Below, piece after piece: positions 18,091 through 27,307 of a DNA stretch of 29,381 bases. Position 1 is the first letter of the stretch. The number at the start of each line of letters is the position of its first letter. A model generated the notes under the pieces. The model did not search any database and was not told the DNA's origin. It saw only the letters and a list, made by a program, of their open reading frames with translations. The stretch is from Haplomitrium mnioides (taxonomy: Eukaryota; Marchantiophyta; Haplomitriopsida; Calobryales). The stretch lies in NCBI GenBank assembly GCA_049999725.1, contig JBNGIS010007632.1, forward strand, positions 1 through 29,381, written 5' to 3'. The translations under genes and the position numbers were made by a program.

Positions 18091-20392
18091 TAATGAAAAT
18101 TTCTAAAATATGGACACATCAGTGGAACATTTCTCTACTTCTCGATGTTAAGATACTCCAAATGCATTGGAATATCTAATATCAGTAAGTTGAGAGCGGG
18201 TCGCCTAACTTTCCGATTTGAAGCGAGGAGTAAGGTTCAGGACGGGGAAGGAGGGGAAACTCTCTAGAGGTATTAAGGAAGAGACTTGCAAGGAGTTGGA
18301 GGGTAGAGCAATCTCAGAAGAGGAGGGAGATTTAGGTCCGGGTGAGGAAGATTAGGAAAATGGCTTTAGTTAAGGCAAGGAGATCCATCATTACTTTTTA
18401 CTATCGAGACAACAACCAAGAGCAATAGCAAGGGAGAGGGAAGGTGTCCCAACGCACCAGAAGCAAAGGATTGGAAGAGAATGGAAGAATGCAACAACCA
18501 TCGTAAACCAGCGACGACACCCAAGATCGGGGGATGCTCCAATCCTCCAAGGGTTGACGGGCTTCATCGGGGTTCGAACCAACTTCCGTCTTCTGTAGTC
18601 TTTTTATCAGAGTTATGCAAGAAGTAGCGAAGTGGTCAAACTTCCCTCCGAAGGAATGGATCCGTCGGCATCCTATCAGGTTCTTAGTCCAATCTTTCGA
18701 ACATGCGTGGTGGTTCAACTTCTATGTGGAAAATGGTGGTGGACGGCACTCCATCAGAAAGGGTCAAACTTTGGATTTGACCATGGGTCTTACCTTCTGC
18801 GGGTTTGGTTTTTTTCGGACCAGTTCTTCAGATCAGACTTGTGGGATGGTTAAAATCTTTTCTTTTTCAGCCTACTTCTTTAGATCATCCTTTGGATCTG
18901 CATTGAACCAGTCTTCGGATTTGCACCAAAGCATTACTTCTTTGGATCAGCCTACTTCATCGAATCATCCCTAGGATCTGCATCGAACCAGTCTTTGGAT
19001 CTGCACCAAAGCCTTACTTCGTCGGATCAGACTTTGGAGCCACACCCAGGATGTCTTCACTGAATCAAACTTATCTTTGGCACCCAAAAGACAAGTGTCA
19101 TTGCACCAACAAACCGTTACCAACAAGAATAACAACCAAGAGGGGGAAAACAAGAAATGCTTCAGGAGGAAACGAGGCAGCCAAGGGAGGTATAGATTGT
19201 CTTGCTTCGAAGAGTGGGGTGGGTTGATGTTTATAAGTGTTGGGAAATTATCTTGAACAGGAAACACAGCGAGGGACAGGGGAGGGAATTCCAATGAAGT
19301 TTTACTTAGAGCGAGTGGACTCGTGCAAAAGGGCTGGTAGGGGTGGAGGTGGACTCGAGGGGCGCTGAGAATCACTGGGCGGGGAGCTCTAGAGGCTTAT
19401 CCAAGTGTACTCATCTCTGCAAGCGGACTAACATTCGGAGGTGGATCAACACTTAAAGCAGAAGGGAAATCTTTCGGTCTTGAATTCAGAGAGGCAACCA
19501 AGGGGGGATCTTGGGGTCATCTCAGTGTTTGTCTGTGCATGAGTATCAATCCCTGGAACGCTTGGAGGGCGCTTCTGGTCTTAACATTCAAGTGGAACCA
19601 AGAGAGGGGTGGCTGCGTTAGTACCCGCGCACTACGCAGAAGATATTGTCAAAGTTCTGGGTGGAGTGGGTTGGCTAGCAGTCGAGAGGACTGTCTTCGT
19701 GAGGGGGAAGTTAATATGATATCTTCCAATCTTGTGGAAGTAAATCCAAGACCCTCTAGCGATTCAAGTAGGAAAACTATCTCGATAGAGTGTGTGGGTT
19801 GGTTGATGAACGATTGTTGAACTGTGGTTGATGATTAGAGAAGTCTGTTGTAGAATGTAGGAACCTGTGACATTGAGGGACTCATGGTGAAGCACAATGT
19901 GTGCGTGTTGTAGTAGTTAGATTTGTCTTTTCCTTGATTTCCTGAAATATACTTCGTATTCAGAGTGAATTTGAATTGCAGCCTATTGGGACCCAAGGAA
20001 ACACCACATAGAGGGGAAAAACTCTGGGCATTGTCCCCTTCGAATTGCACATTTGTATCTTGAGTTAATTTCGTAAGCAAGAAGTCTTTGTCTATTCTTG
20101 GATTCCAGAAATATACTTCGGATTCAAAAGCAAGAAGTCTTTGTCAGCCGTAAACTATCGAGTGGTGAAAAGCTGTGTGCAAGGTGAATGTGGGTGTAAG
20201 TGAGCAGATTGGTTTGTCAAAGCTATTGTCGATAGGCTGAAAGGTATGCATAGCAAAGTTGAGGCTCTTTAAGACCTGAAAGTGATAATTTGGATCCAGG
20301 GCTATCTCATAGAAGAACCTAGGACCCCAATTGTCACCCCCTTCTTCCAAAGTGGCACCTTTGGGGTTAAGGCTTGAAGGAGGGGCATGACA
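18091..20392 (+). mobile_element. Element C 3' LTR, remaining ~2.3 kb
   Basis: It continues from 15802 and ends GGGGCATGACA. Together with the first 23 bp the LTR is 2325 bp, with 5-bp perfect terminal inverted repeats TGTCA/TGACA. It contains two 80-bp repeat units (18869-19028). Its second half matches the LTR pieces at 2310-2986, 4441-5437 and 25290-25860. It carries no coding sequence; short frames within it are chance. Confidence 0.85.
18869..19028 (+). repeat. 80-bp tandem repeat in C 3' LTR, 2 units
   Basis: Two units start 'agcctacttc' at 18869 and 18949, followed by 'actttggagccaca'. They are homologous to the four-unit array at 10051-10365. Confidence 0.9.
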
Positions 20393-20397
20393 TGCCC
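20393..20397. repeat. Target site duplication TGCCC, right copy (element C)
   Basis: It directly follows the LTR end TGACA and equals 9214-9218. Confidence 0.85.
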
Positions 20398-21823
20398 CCT
20401 AGCTAGAGGAAAGAATTCCATGTCATGATTGATGTGTCGGGCTTTTGTATAGGAGCAGTGCTAATCTAGGTGGACGAGAAGGGTAGGACCACTCCATCTA
20501 CTTTGCCAGCACGCTGGTGGCCCCTGTTGAAAGAAATTACTCTGCCACTGATCGGGAAGCCTTGGGTATCATCTATGCATTGAAGAAGTTCAGGCATTAC
20601 CTCCTTCACTATAAGGTGATCTTTCACACGGATCACAACACCGTGAAGTACATGGTGAATAAGCCTGATGTGATGGGCAAGATTGCGAGGTGGGTGCTTC
20701 TCTTGTAGGAATCTAATTTTGAGGTGCAGATCAAACTAGAGAAGAAGCACAACAATGTTGATTTCTTCTCTCGGGTGGCTGGGCCGATCAACAAAGAGGA
20801 GGTGGATGATGCTTTCCCAGATGAGGGTTTGTTCCAAGTAAGAACAGGGAAGCCAACACATTATGTTGATATCATCAAATTTCTCCTTTAGGCACGAATA
20901 CCAAATGGCAACAACAGAGAGGAGGCAATGGTATTTCTTTGAAGAATGAACCCATATCTCATGGTGAAGGGAGTGTTGCACAAGCGGGGTTTGGATTGTA
21001 TGATTAGAAGGTGTCTGGAATGGGACAAAGTCACAATGGTGATGCAGGCCTTCCACGGAGAAGAAGTGGGGGGCCACTTTGCAATCGATACCATAGTAAT
21101 GAAAGTGTTAGATGTAGGATACTAGTGACCAACTCTGCACAAGGATACATACTTCTTTGTAAAGAGGTGTCATGCATGTCAAAGAACGGGGAAACCAACG
21201 GCCAACAAGCATCACCCATTAGTTCCGATCATCTCGCTGGCACCGTTTGAGAAATGGGGCATAGATTTTATTGGGCAGATCACGTTCCATCAACCTGACG
21301 GGGAAATAGATACATTCTTATGGCCACCGATTACGCCACCAAATGGGTTGAGGCAAGAGCCACCCGAAGGGACAATGCAAAGCATGGCAGCCTTCTTATA
21401 CGAGCAGAGGTTTGCACATGTGGGCCACCGCTAGAATTGGTTAGTGACCAGGGCACGCACTTCATCAATCAAGTGATCAAAGATTTGACAACGAGATACC
21501 TGATCAAGCACCATTGCACCATAGCATATTATCCAAAAGCCAATGGGCTGACAGAGAGGGCAAACGGGATCATGGGCAAGATCCTCAACAAGACGGTGTC
21601 AGCAAACAAGGCCGATTGGGATCTCAAGTTGTTGACATCGACGCATGCTTATAACTTGGCATACAAGACCACAACGGGCCACTGTCTTAATTTTCTTGTC
21701 TTCAGATAGCACTAGTACTAGTGGAGTTTGAGGTACAAACAAGAAGATTGTTGGAGGAGGGGAGAATGGCGGAGGGGCAAAGCAGGATTTGGAGGAAACG
21801 TGAGAGCAAGCTTAGGAGCGAAT
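20398..21823 (+). pseudogene. Element B continued: RNase H and integrase pseudogene
   Basis: This is the downstream half of the pol gene cut at 9218. RNase H shows EFHVMIDVSGF, a frame change near 20475, NYSATDREALGIIYALKKFRHYL and HTDHNTVKYMVN, with the catalytic Asp kept. Integrase shows MVKGVLHKRGLD, GEEVGGHF, CHAC, a TAG at 21123-21125 (same codon as in C), WGIDFIG, ATDYATKWVEA, VSDQGTHFINQ and ANGLTERANG, so all three acidic core residues are present. An open stretch of 130 codons runs from 21320 to a TAG at about 21709. Similarity to C ends near 21823 ('agcttaggagcga'), where a reversed LTR fragment follows. It is better preserved than C in the integrase core. Confidence 0.85.
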
Positions 21824-22037
21824 TCTAAACAGATAGGATCTCCCTTCAATTTCCTGTATCGATTCACCGCCACTACTAGTCCACCAGTAGGAATGAGTCC
21901 ACTTGGATCACCCGAGCCTCTAGAGCTCCCCACCCAGTGATTCTCGACGCCCCTCTAGTCCACCTCCACACCTACTAGCCCCCTACATGACTCCACTCAC
22001 CTCACGTAAATCTTCACTGGAATCCCTTCTACCTTAC
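21824..22037 (-). mobile_element. Reversed LTR fragment
   Basis: The fragment aligns to about 16711-16925 of the reversed solo LTR. Landmarks are 'cgattcaccgccac', 'cacttggatcacccgagcctctagag', 'cccagtgattctcgacgc' and 'agtccacctccac'. It is joined directly to element B pol on the left and to TGTCAGCC on the right. The junctions show neither a polypurine tract nor a target duplication. Confidence 0.75.
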
Positions 22038-22559
22038 TGTCAGCCGGGTGTTAAGGTACTTCATGCATATTTTTCAAAAAAATGCTTCCAATGCACACAA
22101 ACAGGGCTCAAGACATGCTGAGGAGTAAGTAAAAATAAAATAAAAAGTAATAAAACTACCCTAAGTGTTGAGGGCCAAGCCAAGCCCACTAATTTCCTAG
22201 CTATCTAACTTGGAGGACAGCTTGCCCTATGGGGGGGTTTAGCCCTGAACTAGGTCCGTCCAGGGGCGAGATAAGGGAATGCGGTGGTCTTACACCCCTC
22301 TAGGGGGCTGCCTCTCGACATAACGAAGGAGTGGGAGGTTTATATATGGCATCGACGGTCTGGGGAAGAACTTATGGGATATTGGGAGAGCACCTTCTGC
22401 TCGGATCAAGACCACGAATCAAGGATTTCGCAGGCTGAGAGAATCACGTGCATGGGAGAAAGGGGGCACTTCAGGCCAAGGAGCGGGCTGGATCGATCAG
22501 CACAGCTCAATCCGACGGGATCAATCAGCCACATTCGAACAACCAAAGAGATTGCAACG

Positions 22560-23500
22560 GGAGCGAGCGTGTAGGAGGGATCAAGGAATTTGCCAGAGGA
22601 GAGAAATTGTGAGCAAGAGGGAAAATTGAAGCACAGAGGTCAGGGAAGAGCAGAAGCGAGTGTCTGGAGGGGAACATTGGATCGCCTGAAGGGAGGATGG
22701 CGTTCCCACAGAAATCGTGGTTGAGGAGGACATTGGATTGTGAGGAGAGAGGACAGGAATTGAAAGGGGTATGGCTGTTGGGATCAGAAGGCGCAGGGTG
22801 GGAGATCAGTTGATTGTCAAAGGAAGGGTCGAACCAGGATGGAATTGCAGGGAGGTTTTTGCCAAGGAATCAAATCGCGCAAATCGTGGTAGCGCAGTGA
22901 ATCATGAATGGGAGCAGGTGTCACAGGAAGACCAGATCAGCATAAGATCGACCTGGAAGCAGAAGTTGCGCAGGGGGACAATTTGATTTTGGACAAGGAA
23001 TTCGCGTAGCCAGAGAGATCAGTGCAGGACGACCACTGCTGCAGAAGAACCACACAGGAAGAGGATTTGGACATGATTCGAAAGGGGAAGTTCGCCGCAG
23101 GAGAGCTTCACGCAAGCAGAGGAGTAGGTTGAATTGCAACGCAGGTGGAGGAGATTTAATCAAAGGCAGAAGAGGAACTGGATCGAGAAGGGATTCAACA
23201 AGCAGGAATTGCGTAGGTAAAAGGAATTCACGTGAAGGATGAAGAGTAGATCGCGCAGGTGGGAGGAGGCGTGGACCGAATCGTGCAGGGAGGATTGACC
23301 CCCAAAAATTGATCGTGAGGAAGCAGGCCTGAGGCAAGGAAGAAATCGCAATGCAAGAAGAGGAAGTTTGATCGATAAGGTTGGACCGATCGAATAGTGA
23401 GAAAGGTTGGAGGATCTCGCCTAAATCGACAAGGGGGAGGATTGAATTGCAAGTAAATCGCGCAGAAGAGGGAGGTGGGATTTGAAGGGATCGCAAGAGA
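22560..23500 (+). other. Purine-rich (G/A) strand segment
   Basis: The plus strand is strongly purine-rich: two lines I counted, at 22621 and 23161, have 45 and 44 purines in 60. The words 'agaagagg', 'gatcgcgcag' and 'gaagaggaa' recur without a fixed period. Confidence 0.7.
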
Positions 23501-23555
23501 AGAGTCGGGGTCGATAATCCCGTGGTGTCTGATCTGAAGAACAGATCGGAAACTA

Positions 23556-23614
23556 GCCTTCCTAAGTGGAGAGCGCACTTAAGGTGGTTCCGATCCGCCT
23601 TCCGATGTGGGACG
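23556..23614 (+). repeat. 'CACTTAAGG-GGTTCCGATC' module, copy 1
   Basis: 'ccttcctaagtggagagcgcacttaaggtggttccgatccgccttccgatgtgg' includes a head-to-tail pair of the half-unit CCTTCC-A-GTGG. It is related to 24216-24330. Confidence 0.65.
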
Positions 23615-23907
23615 CATAGGTTTAAAGGGTTTCCGAACAGGGCTAATTAATTGAGCGAAAGGGTGATATGTCAAAGATTTGGACGAAGAGGAGGAGATTT
23701 TGAAAGTTCGAATCGGACGTCAGCCGAAAGTTCGAAATGGATCTACGGTGTTCTTACAATGAACTTTTCCACAAGTCACGTAAAATAGACTCCCTCAATA
23801 TTCCTACATCAAACTTTTCAATACCTTAGTGAAGAGAAGGAGCAGCTCAGGGTTGCTATATCAAGGGATATATCTGAAATGAAGATAAGACGGGGTTTCA
23901 CGTGAAG

Positions 23908-24210
23908 AACAAGGCGCCGAAATAGTGACCTATCAACGGTCTGGATAGAAAGGGAAGAAGGTGCCGAAACACGGATATGTCGAAGAACCGGTTGGGAGAG
24001 GAACGAGGGTGTCGAAATGGCAATCCATCGAAGGTCCGACCAGAATGGTGTCAAAATGGGAATATATCAATGATTCGCCAGAGGAAGCACGAAGAGGCCG
24101 AAAACACGACTTATCGATGGTCTAGCCAAAAGGAAAACCCAGTGTCGAAATGGGGATAAAGCGAAGGTCTGGCCGGAAAGGGGACGGAGAGCCGAAAGAG
24201 CAATAAATCG
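23908..24210 (+). repeat. ~45-bp tandem repeat, about 7 units
   Basis: Units have the form 'gtgccgaaatggg-atatatcgaaggtc(t/c)g-ccagaagg'. They begin at about 23908, 23956, 24004, 24045, 24090, 24140 and 24184 and vary from about 41 to 50 bp. Two or three further units lie at about 24355-24475. Confidence 0.75.
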
Positions 24211-24215
24211 CAGGC

Positions 24216-24330
24216 GGAGCCCACTTAAGGGGGTTCCGATCTGCCATTCGATGTGGAGCTCTCCAGTTAATATGGTTCCGATCAGCCTCCCTACGTGGGG
24301 AGTCCACTTAAAAGGGTTCCGTCGGGACGC
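24216..24330 (+). repeat. 'CACTTAAGG-GGTTCCGATC' module, copies 2-4
   Basis: Three successive half-diverged copies: 'ccacttaagggggttccgatc', 'ccagttaatatggttccgatc' and 'ccacttaaaagggttccg', about 41 bp apart. They are separated by 'gcctccctacgtgggga'-like sequence. Confidence 0.7.
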
Positions 24331-24510
24331 ACAACAAGGGATCAAGGAAAGGGAGCCGTAAGGACAATCTATCACGGGTCTGACCAGAGGACGACGGGGT
24401 GCCGAAGGAGCGACTTATCAACGGTCCAGTTAGCGGAGGAAGGATGGTGCTAAAACAACGATGAATCGAAGACCCGCGAGTCCGAGGAATCCAACGGGGT
24501 CCACCAACGC

Positions 24511-24692
24511 GCCACGTGTCCCCCGACTGAAGTCCGCGGAATTCTACAGGGTGCCCTAAAGTGCCACGTGTCCGAGGGACACCGTCCGACGCCGTTTTCT
24601 GCAGGGAAGTTGGACCGCCACCTTTGACCAACAATCCGAAGTTGACCTGTAGTCCGAAGAATCCAATGGACTCCTCTGATGTGCCACGTGTC
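24511..24692 (+). promoter_or_regulatory. Three GCCACGTGTC (G-box/ABRE-like) motifs
   Basis: Exact GCCACGTGTC occurs at 24511-24520, 24563-24572 and 24683-24692. Each lies within a repeated module beginning 'agtccg(a/c)(a/g)gaat(c/t)c'. A decayed copy, GCTACATGTC, is at 24912-24921. CACGTGTC is a classical binding site for plant bZIP/bHLH factors (ABRE/G-box). Whether it acts as a promoter here is inferred. Confidence 0.6.
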
Positions 24693-24742
24693 AACTGTTT
24701 GATGTTCGTCGTTTCGGATCCGAGCAACACAGCGGAAAAAGG

Positions 24743-24792
24743 GGATCCGTTCAGCTTACGAAGTGGGGATTCGTCGAGCTTACGAAGTGGAG
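24743..24792 (+). repeat. 25-bp direct repeat, 2 copies
   Basis: 'gatccgttcagcttacgaagtgg' and 'gattcgtcgagcttacgaagtgg' follow each other with a 25-bp period. Confidence 0.8.
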
Positions 24793-25289
24793 ATCCTACT
24801 TAACAGTGATCCAGCCAGAGGAGATCCAGAGGTATCAAAACAACAATAAATCAAAGATCCGGCGGCCGAAGAATCTCACGGGGTGGCCGGTCCAAGGAAT
24901 TCCCCCGACGCGCTACATGTCAGCCGTCCGACGACCGATGAATCTCACGGGGTGTCAGACTAACACGAGGAAAACGCAAAGGAAAAAGGTACATGTCCAT
25001 TCAAACGCCGATTGCCAGAGCTACAGGTGTCAGCTGCGCGTGAAATCAGTCTTGTTGGAAAGTAAACAATAAGGCGCAGCTATTGGCGCCATTTTCAGAC
25101 TCTGAATCTGGTAAAACCCCCACTTACAAGCCATGTAAAAATGCGGGATACACCTCTCAGCTGTGGGATAAGTGAAACAGGGACCTTCAAGGAAGGGCGG
25201 TGATGAATCGTCGAGGAAAAGGGAGAAAAACCAGTGCGGGGATAGACTACCTCGCTCTGAAGCTACGGGGACGGATTATTCAGTGTAGA

Positions 25290-25860
25290 GAAAACAACGA
25301 GATACGGAGGAGAGAGTTCTGGTGAGACTTCGGGTGAAGTGGGTGTACTCGTGAAGGATGGCCATCACAGGGTGGAGGTGGACTGAGGAGGTGATGGGAA
25401 TCGTGGAGCAGGAGGCTCTAGAGGCGCAGACTACTCACGTGGACTCACATTTGAAGGCAAACCAACATTTGGAGGTGGACCAACACTCATAGGAGAGGAG
25501 AATTCTTTCGGTTTGTATTTCGTGAGGGGCAGCCAAGGGGGGGTCCTCGTGTCGCCTTTGCTTTAGTTTGTGCAGGAGAATCAGTCCTAGAAGCATTGGG
25601 AGCATGCTGCTGGTGGTATAATCTTGTGGAGAAGGGAGAGGAGTGGCCACGTTAGTGCCTGCGCACTGCGAGGAAGATCCAGCCAATTCTCGGGTGGAGT
25701 GGGTGATCCAGCAGTTGGGAGGGCTGTCTTCCAGAGGTGGAAGTTAAATAAGACCTCTTCCAAGCCTGAGGAAGTAAATTCAAGGCTTCTTGCGAGGGAA
25801 GTTAAAAAACTATCTGGACAGGGTGTGTGAGTGGGGAGAGAGTGGCAATGAGGTTGATGC
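25290..25860 (+). mobile_element. LTR fragment of the 2.3-kb LTR family
   Basis: It aligns to about 19290-19810 of C's LTR and to 4445-4880: 'ggtggaggtggact', 'aggaggctctagagg', 'tttgaaggcaaacc', 'ccacgttagtgcctgcgcactgcg', 'gtggagtgggtgatcc', 'aagacctcttccaagcctgaggaagtaaattcaag' and 'gggtgtgtgagtgggg'. Similarity fades after about 25860. Confidence 0.75.
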
Positions 25861-26085
25861 TTCTGGTGTGGTTGTGATTGCAGAGGCAGGATTCATAATT
25901 GGAACTCATATTCTGAACCATTGTCTGAAACTTCAAACGGGCAGAGGATTGAGTTGAGAAAGCTGAGGCAGGTTACAGGGGAGAATTTGGGCTAGCTAAG
26001 GGGCAAAAAAGGGCTACATTATCTACAATGCTGGTCGGGCTGAAGTGTTGGGGGAATAATTGCTGTACAGGAGTGGAGGAAGTAA
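25861..26085. other. Unassigned sequence before element D
   Basis: No gene or repeat is recognised. The last five bases, AGTAA (26081-26085), would be the target site duplication of element D; its partner lies outside the window. Confidence 0.4.
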
Positions 26086-26139
26086 TGTTAGGAGTTTGTA
26101 ATGATCACTAACTTTAGTAAGTTATGGCTATAAATAACA

Positions 26140-26243
26140 TAAGATATAGTGTCAACTATGTCTAGAAAGACATTACTAAGTTAGAGNNNNNNNNNNTAAG
26201 ATATAGTGTCAACTATGTCTAGAAAGACATTACTAAGTTAGAG
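26140..26243. repeat. Identical 47-bp sequences flanking the N gap
   Basis: 26140-26186 and 26197-26243 are identical over 47 bp, starting 'taagatatagtgtc' and ending 'actaagttagag', and the ten N lie between them. This is the pattern of two contig ends that overlap but were scaffolded instead of merged. Confidence 0.9.
26187..26196. other. Assembly gap (10 N)
   Basis: Ten undetermined bases inside the element D LTR, flanked by a perfect duplication. Confidence 1.
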
Positions 26244-26275
26244 TAGCAAAAAGAGATTGCTATTATAGAGAGTGG

Positions 26276-26398
26276 GACACATGGCAAGAGGAGAAAAAGT
26301 CAACGAATTAAAGTAAAAGAGGGAGTCTAGAAGATAAGGACACATGGCAAGCAGATAATTAAAGTAAGGAGAAGGTTCTAAAGATAAGGACACGTGGC
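26276..26398 (+). promoter_or_regulatory. Three GACAC(A/G)TGGC boxes in U3 of element D
   Basis: GACACATGGC is at 26276-26285 and 26339-26348, and GACACGTGGC at 26389-26398. The last is the exact reverse complement of GCCACGTGTC at 24511. The latter two lie in a ~50-bp direct repeat ('agataaggacac-tggca...attaaagtaa'). The CACATG forms differ from CACGTG by the G-to-A change expected from CpG decay. Confidence 0.6.
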
Positions 26399-26526
26399 AG
26401 AAGCAGAATTAAAGTAAAGGGTGGTCCAATCAGAGTGAGACAAAGAAGAGGGGTCCAATGAGAAGAGGATAGAAAAGGAACCAATAAAATTCCTCCACCT
26501 ATGTAAGCAAGGACCTTTCTATCAAG

Positions 26527-26535
26527 TATATAAAG
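26527..26535 (+). promoter_or_regulatory. TATA box of element D LTR
   Basis: TATATAAAG lies about 120 bp before the LTR end, at a position suited to driving genomic RNA of the element. Confidence 0.75.
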
Positions 26536-26646
26536 AAGGGAGAGTGCCTTGTTTGGCATCTCTTACCTTGGGGGTTTTTTGAAGTCTTTGTGCGCTTCTC
26601 TCGTATGTGTTTGTGCTAACTTGTGTGTATATGTGTAGTGTTACAA

Positions 26647-26659
26647 TGGTATCAGAGCC
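26647..26659 (+). other. Primer binding site of element D (initiator tRNA-Met type)
   Basis: TGGTATCAGAGCC begins one base after the LTR end. It is the common plant retrotransposon primer site complementary to the 3' end of initiator tRNA-Met. Confidence 0.95.
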
Positions 26660-27307
26660 TAGTCTTCTGTAAAGAAGTGTTGATTACCCCTCTTTGGAGA
26701 AGCACTAAGGACCTTTTGGAGTAGTGGAATCCCCACTTTGCGTTAACTCCAAGAGAGTTAAAACTCTCAAGTTTTCATGAATAAAGGATAGCGGATATCC
26801 CATCCTTTCTGAATGAAGATGAGAGGTTTTGACTTGATACTATAGTAGCTAATGGACAGAGGAGCATTTGTACCTCCTAGAATTCCTTTATTGAATCCTT
26901 TTAGTATTCGTGTGTTTAACATTGACAAACATTTCTTTCGTTAATTTTTAGTGTATAATTTCGGAGATGATTTTATGGGTTTTGTGATAGATTCGAGAGA
27001 ACCTGTTATCTTGCCTGTGGTAAATTATGGTGTTACATGGGAGTGTTTTATTTACGCTTTGTGGTAGATAGAAAATGGATTTGAACCAAACTCCTCTAGA
27101 AGAGTTCAACTCCAAGTGTCATGTTTCTATTCGAGTAACGCCTAAGCAAATGCAGCGAGATTTTCTTATTCGTAAATTTGGAGAGATGTTTTGTGATACA
27201 GTACTAGCATCAACTAAACCTTTTATTTTACCTATTTTACATAATTGGAATGTGTACGTATTTGTCTTTGTATGAATTACAAGTAGTTGAGTGGTAACAG
27301 AAAGATC
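26660..27307 (+). other. Element D leader, with a possible 66-codon reading frame
   Basis: The untranslated leader runs between primer site and gag. An ATG frame at 27075-27275 encodes 66 residues (MDLNQTPLEEFNSKCHVSIR...). I recognise no domain; it may be an upstream frame or chance. The rest shows no feature that I can support. Confidence 0.5.

Larger units (their letters stand above)
9219..20392 (+). mobile_element. Element C: nested Ty3/gypsy LTR retrotransposon inserted in element B
   Basis: It starts TATCAGCC (decayed TGTCAGCC) and ends GGGGCATGACA, flanked by TGCCC on both sides. The order is truncated 5' LTR (9219-10405), gag, protease, RT, RNase H, integrase, polypurine tract (15766-15776) and 3' LTR, which is itself split by a reversed solo LTR. 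Without the solo LTR the element is about 8.9 kb. It has lost the end of its 5' LTR, the primer site, the leader and the start of gag through an internal deletion at about 10405. Many stops and two lost catalytic residues show that it is dead. Confidence 0.85.
22038..25289. other. CpG-richer mosaic region, possibly a diverged LTR; no gene supported
   Basis: It opens with TGTCAGCC at 22038-22045, the same eight bases as the start of the 2.3-kb LTR family, but the following sequence matches that family only weakly. Parts near 24575-24655 ('ccgtccgacgccgttttctgcagggaagttgga') match the reversed solo LTR at 17410-17445. No domain-bearing reading frame is seen. Long frames on the minus strand arise because that strand is pyrimidine-rich and so poor in stop codons. 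It could be a large LTR of a related family or a patchwork of several. Confidence 0.5.
26086..26645 (+). mobile_element. Element D 5' LTR (~560 bp including gap)
   Basis: It starts TGTTAGGAG and ends GTGTTACA. It contains a TATA box (26527-26535), so the transcript likely starts near 26555-26565. Upstream are three E-box/G-box sites in 50-63-bp steps. An AATAAA is at about 26484. Without the gap artefact the LTR would be about 503 bp. Confidence 0.85.

Noticed and set aside
22921-23496. 191-codon open frame on the minus strand
   Set aside because: It lies on the pyrimidine-rich strand, which is poor in stop codons, and shows no domain, only Leu/Pro/Ser-rich composition.
24308-24730. 140-codon minus-strand frame
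   Set aside because: It crosses several unrelated tandem modules and has no recognisable protein feature.
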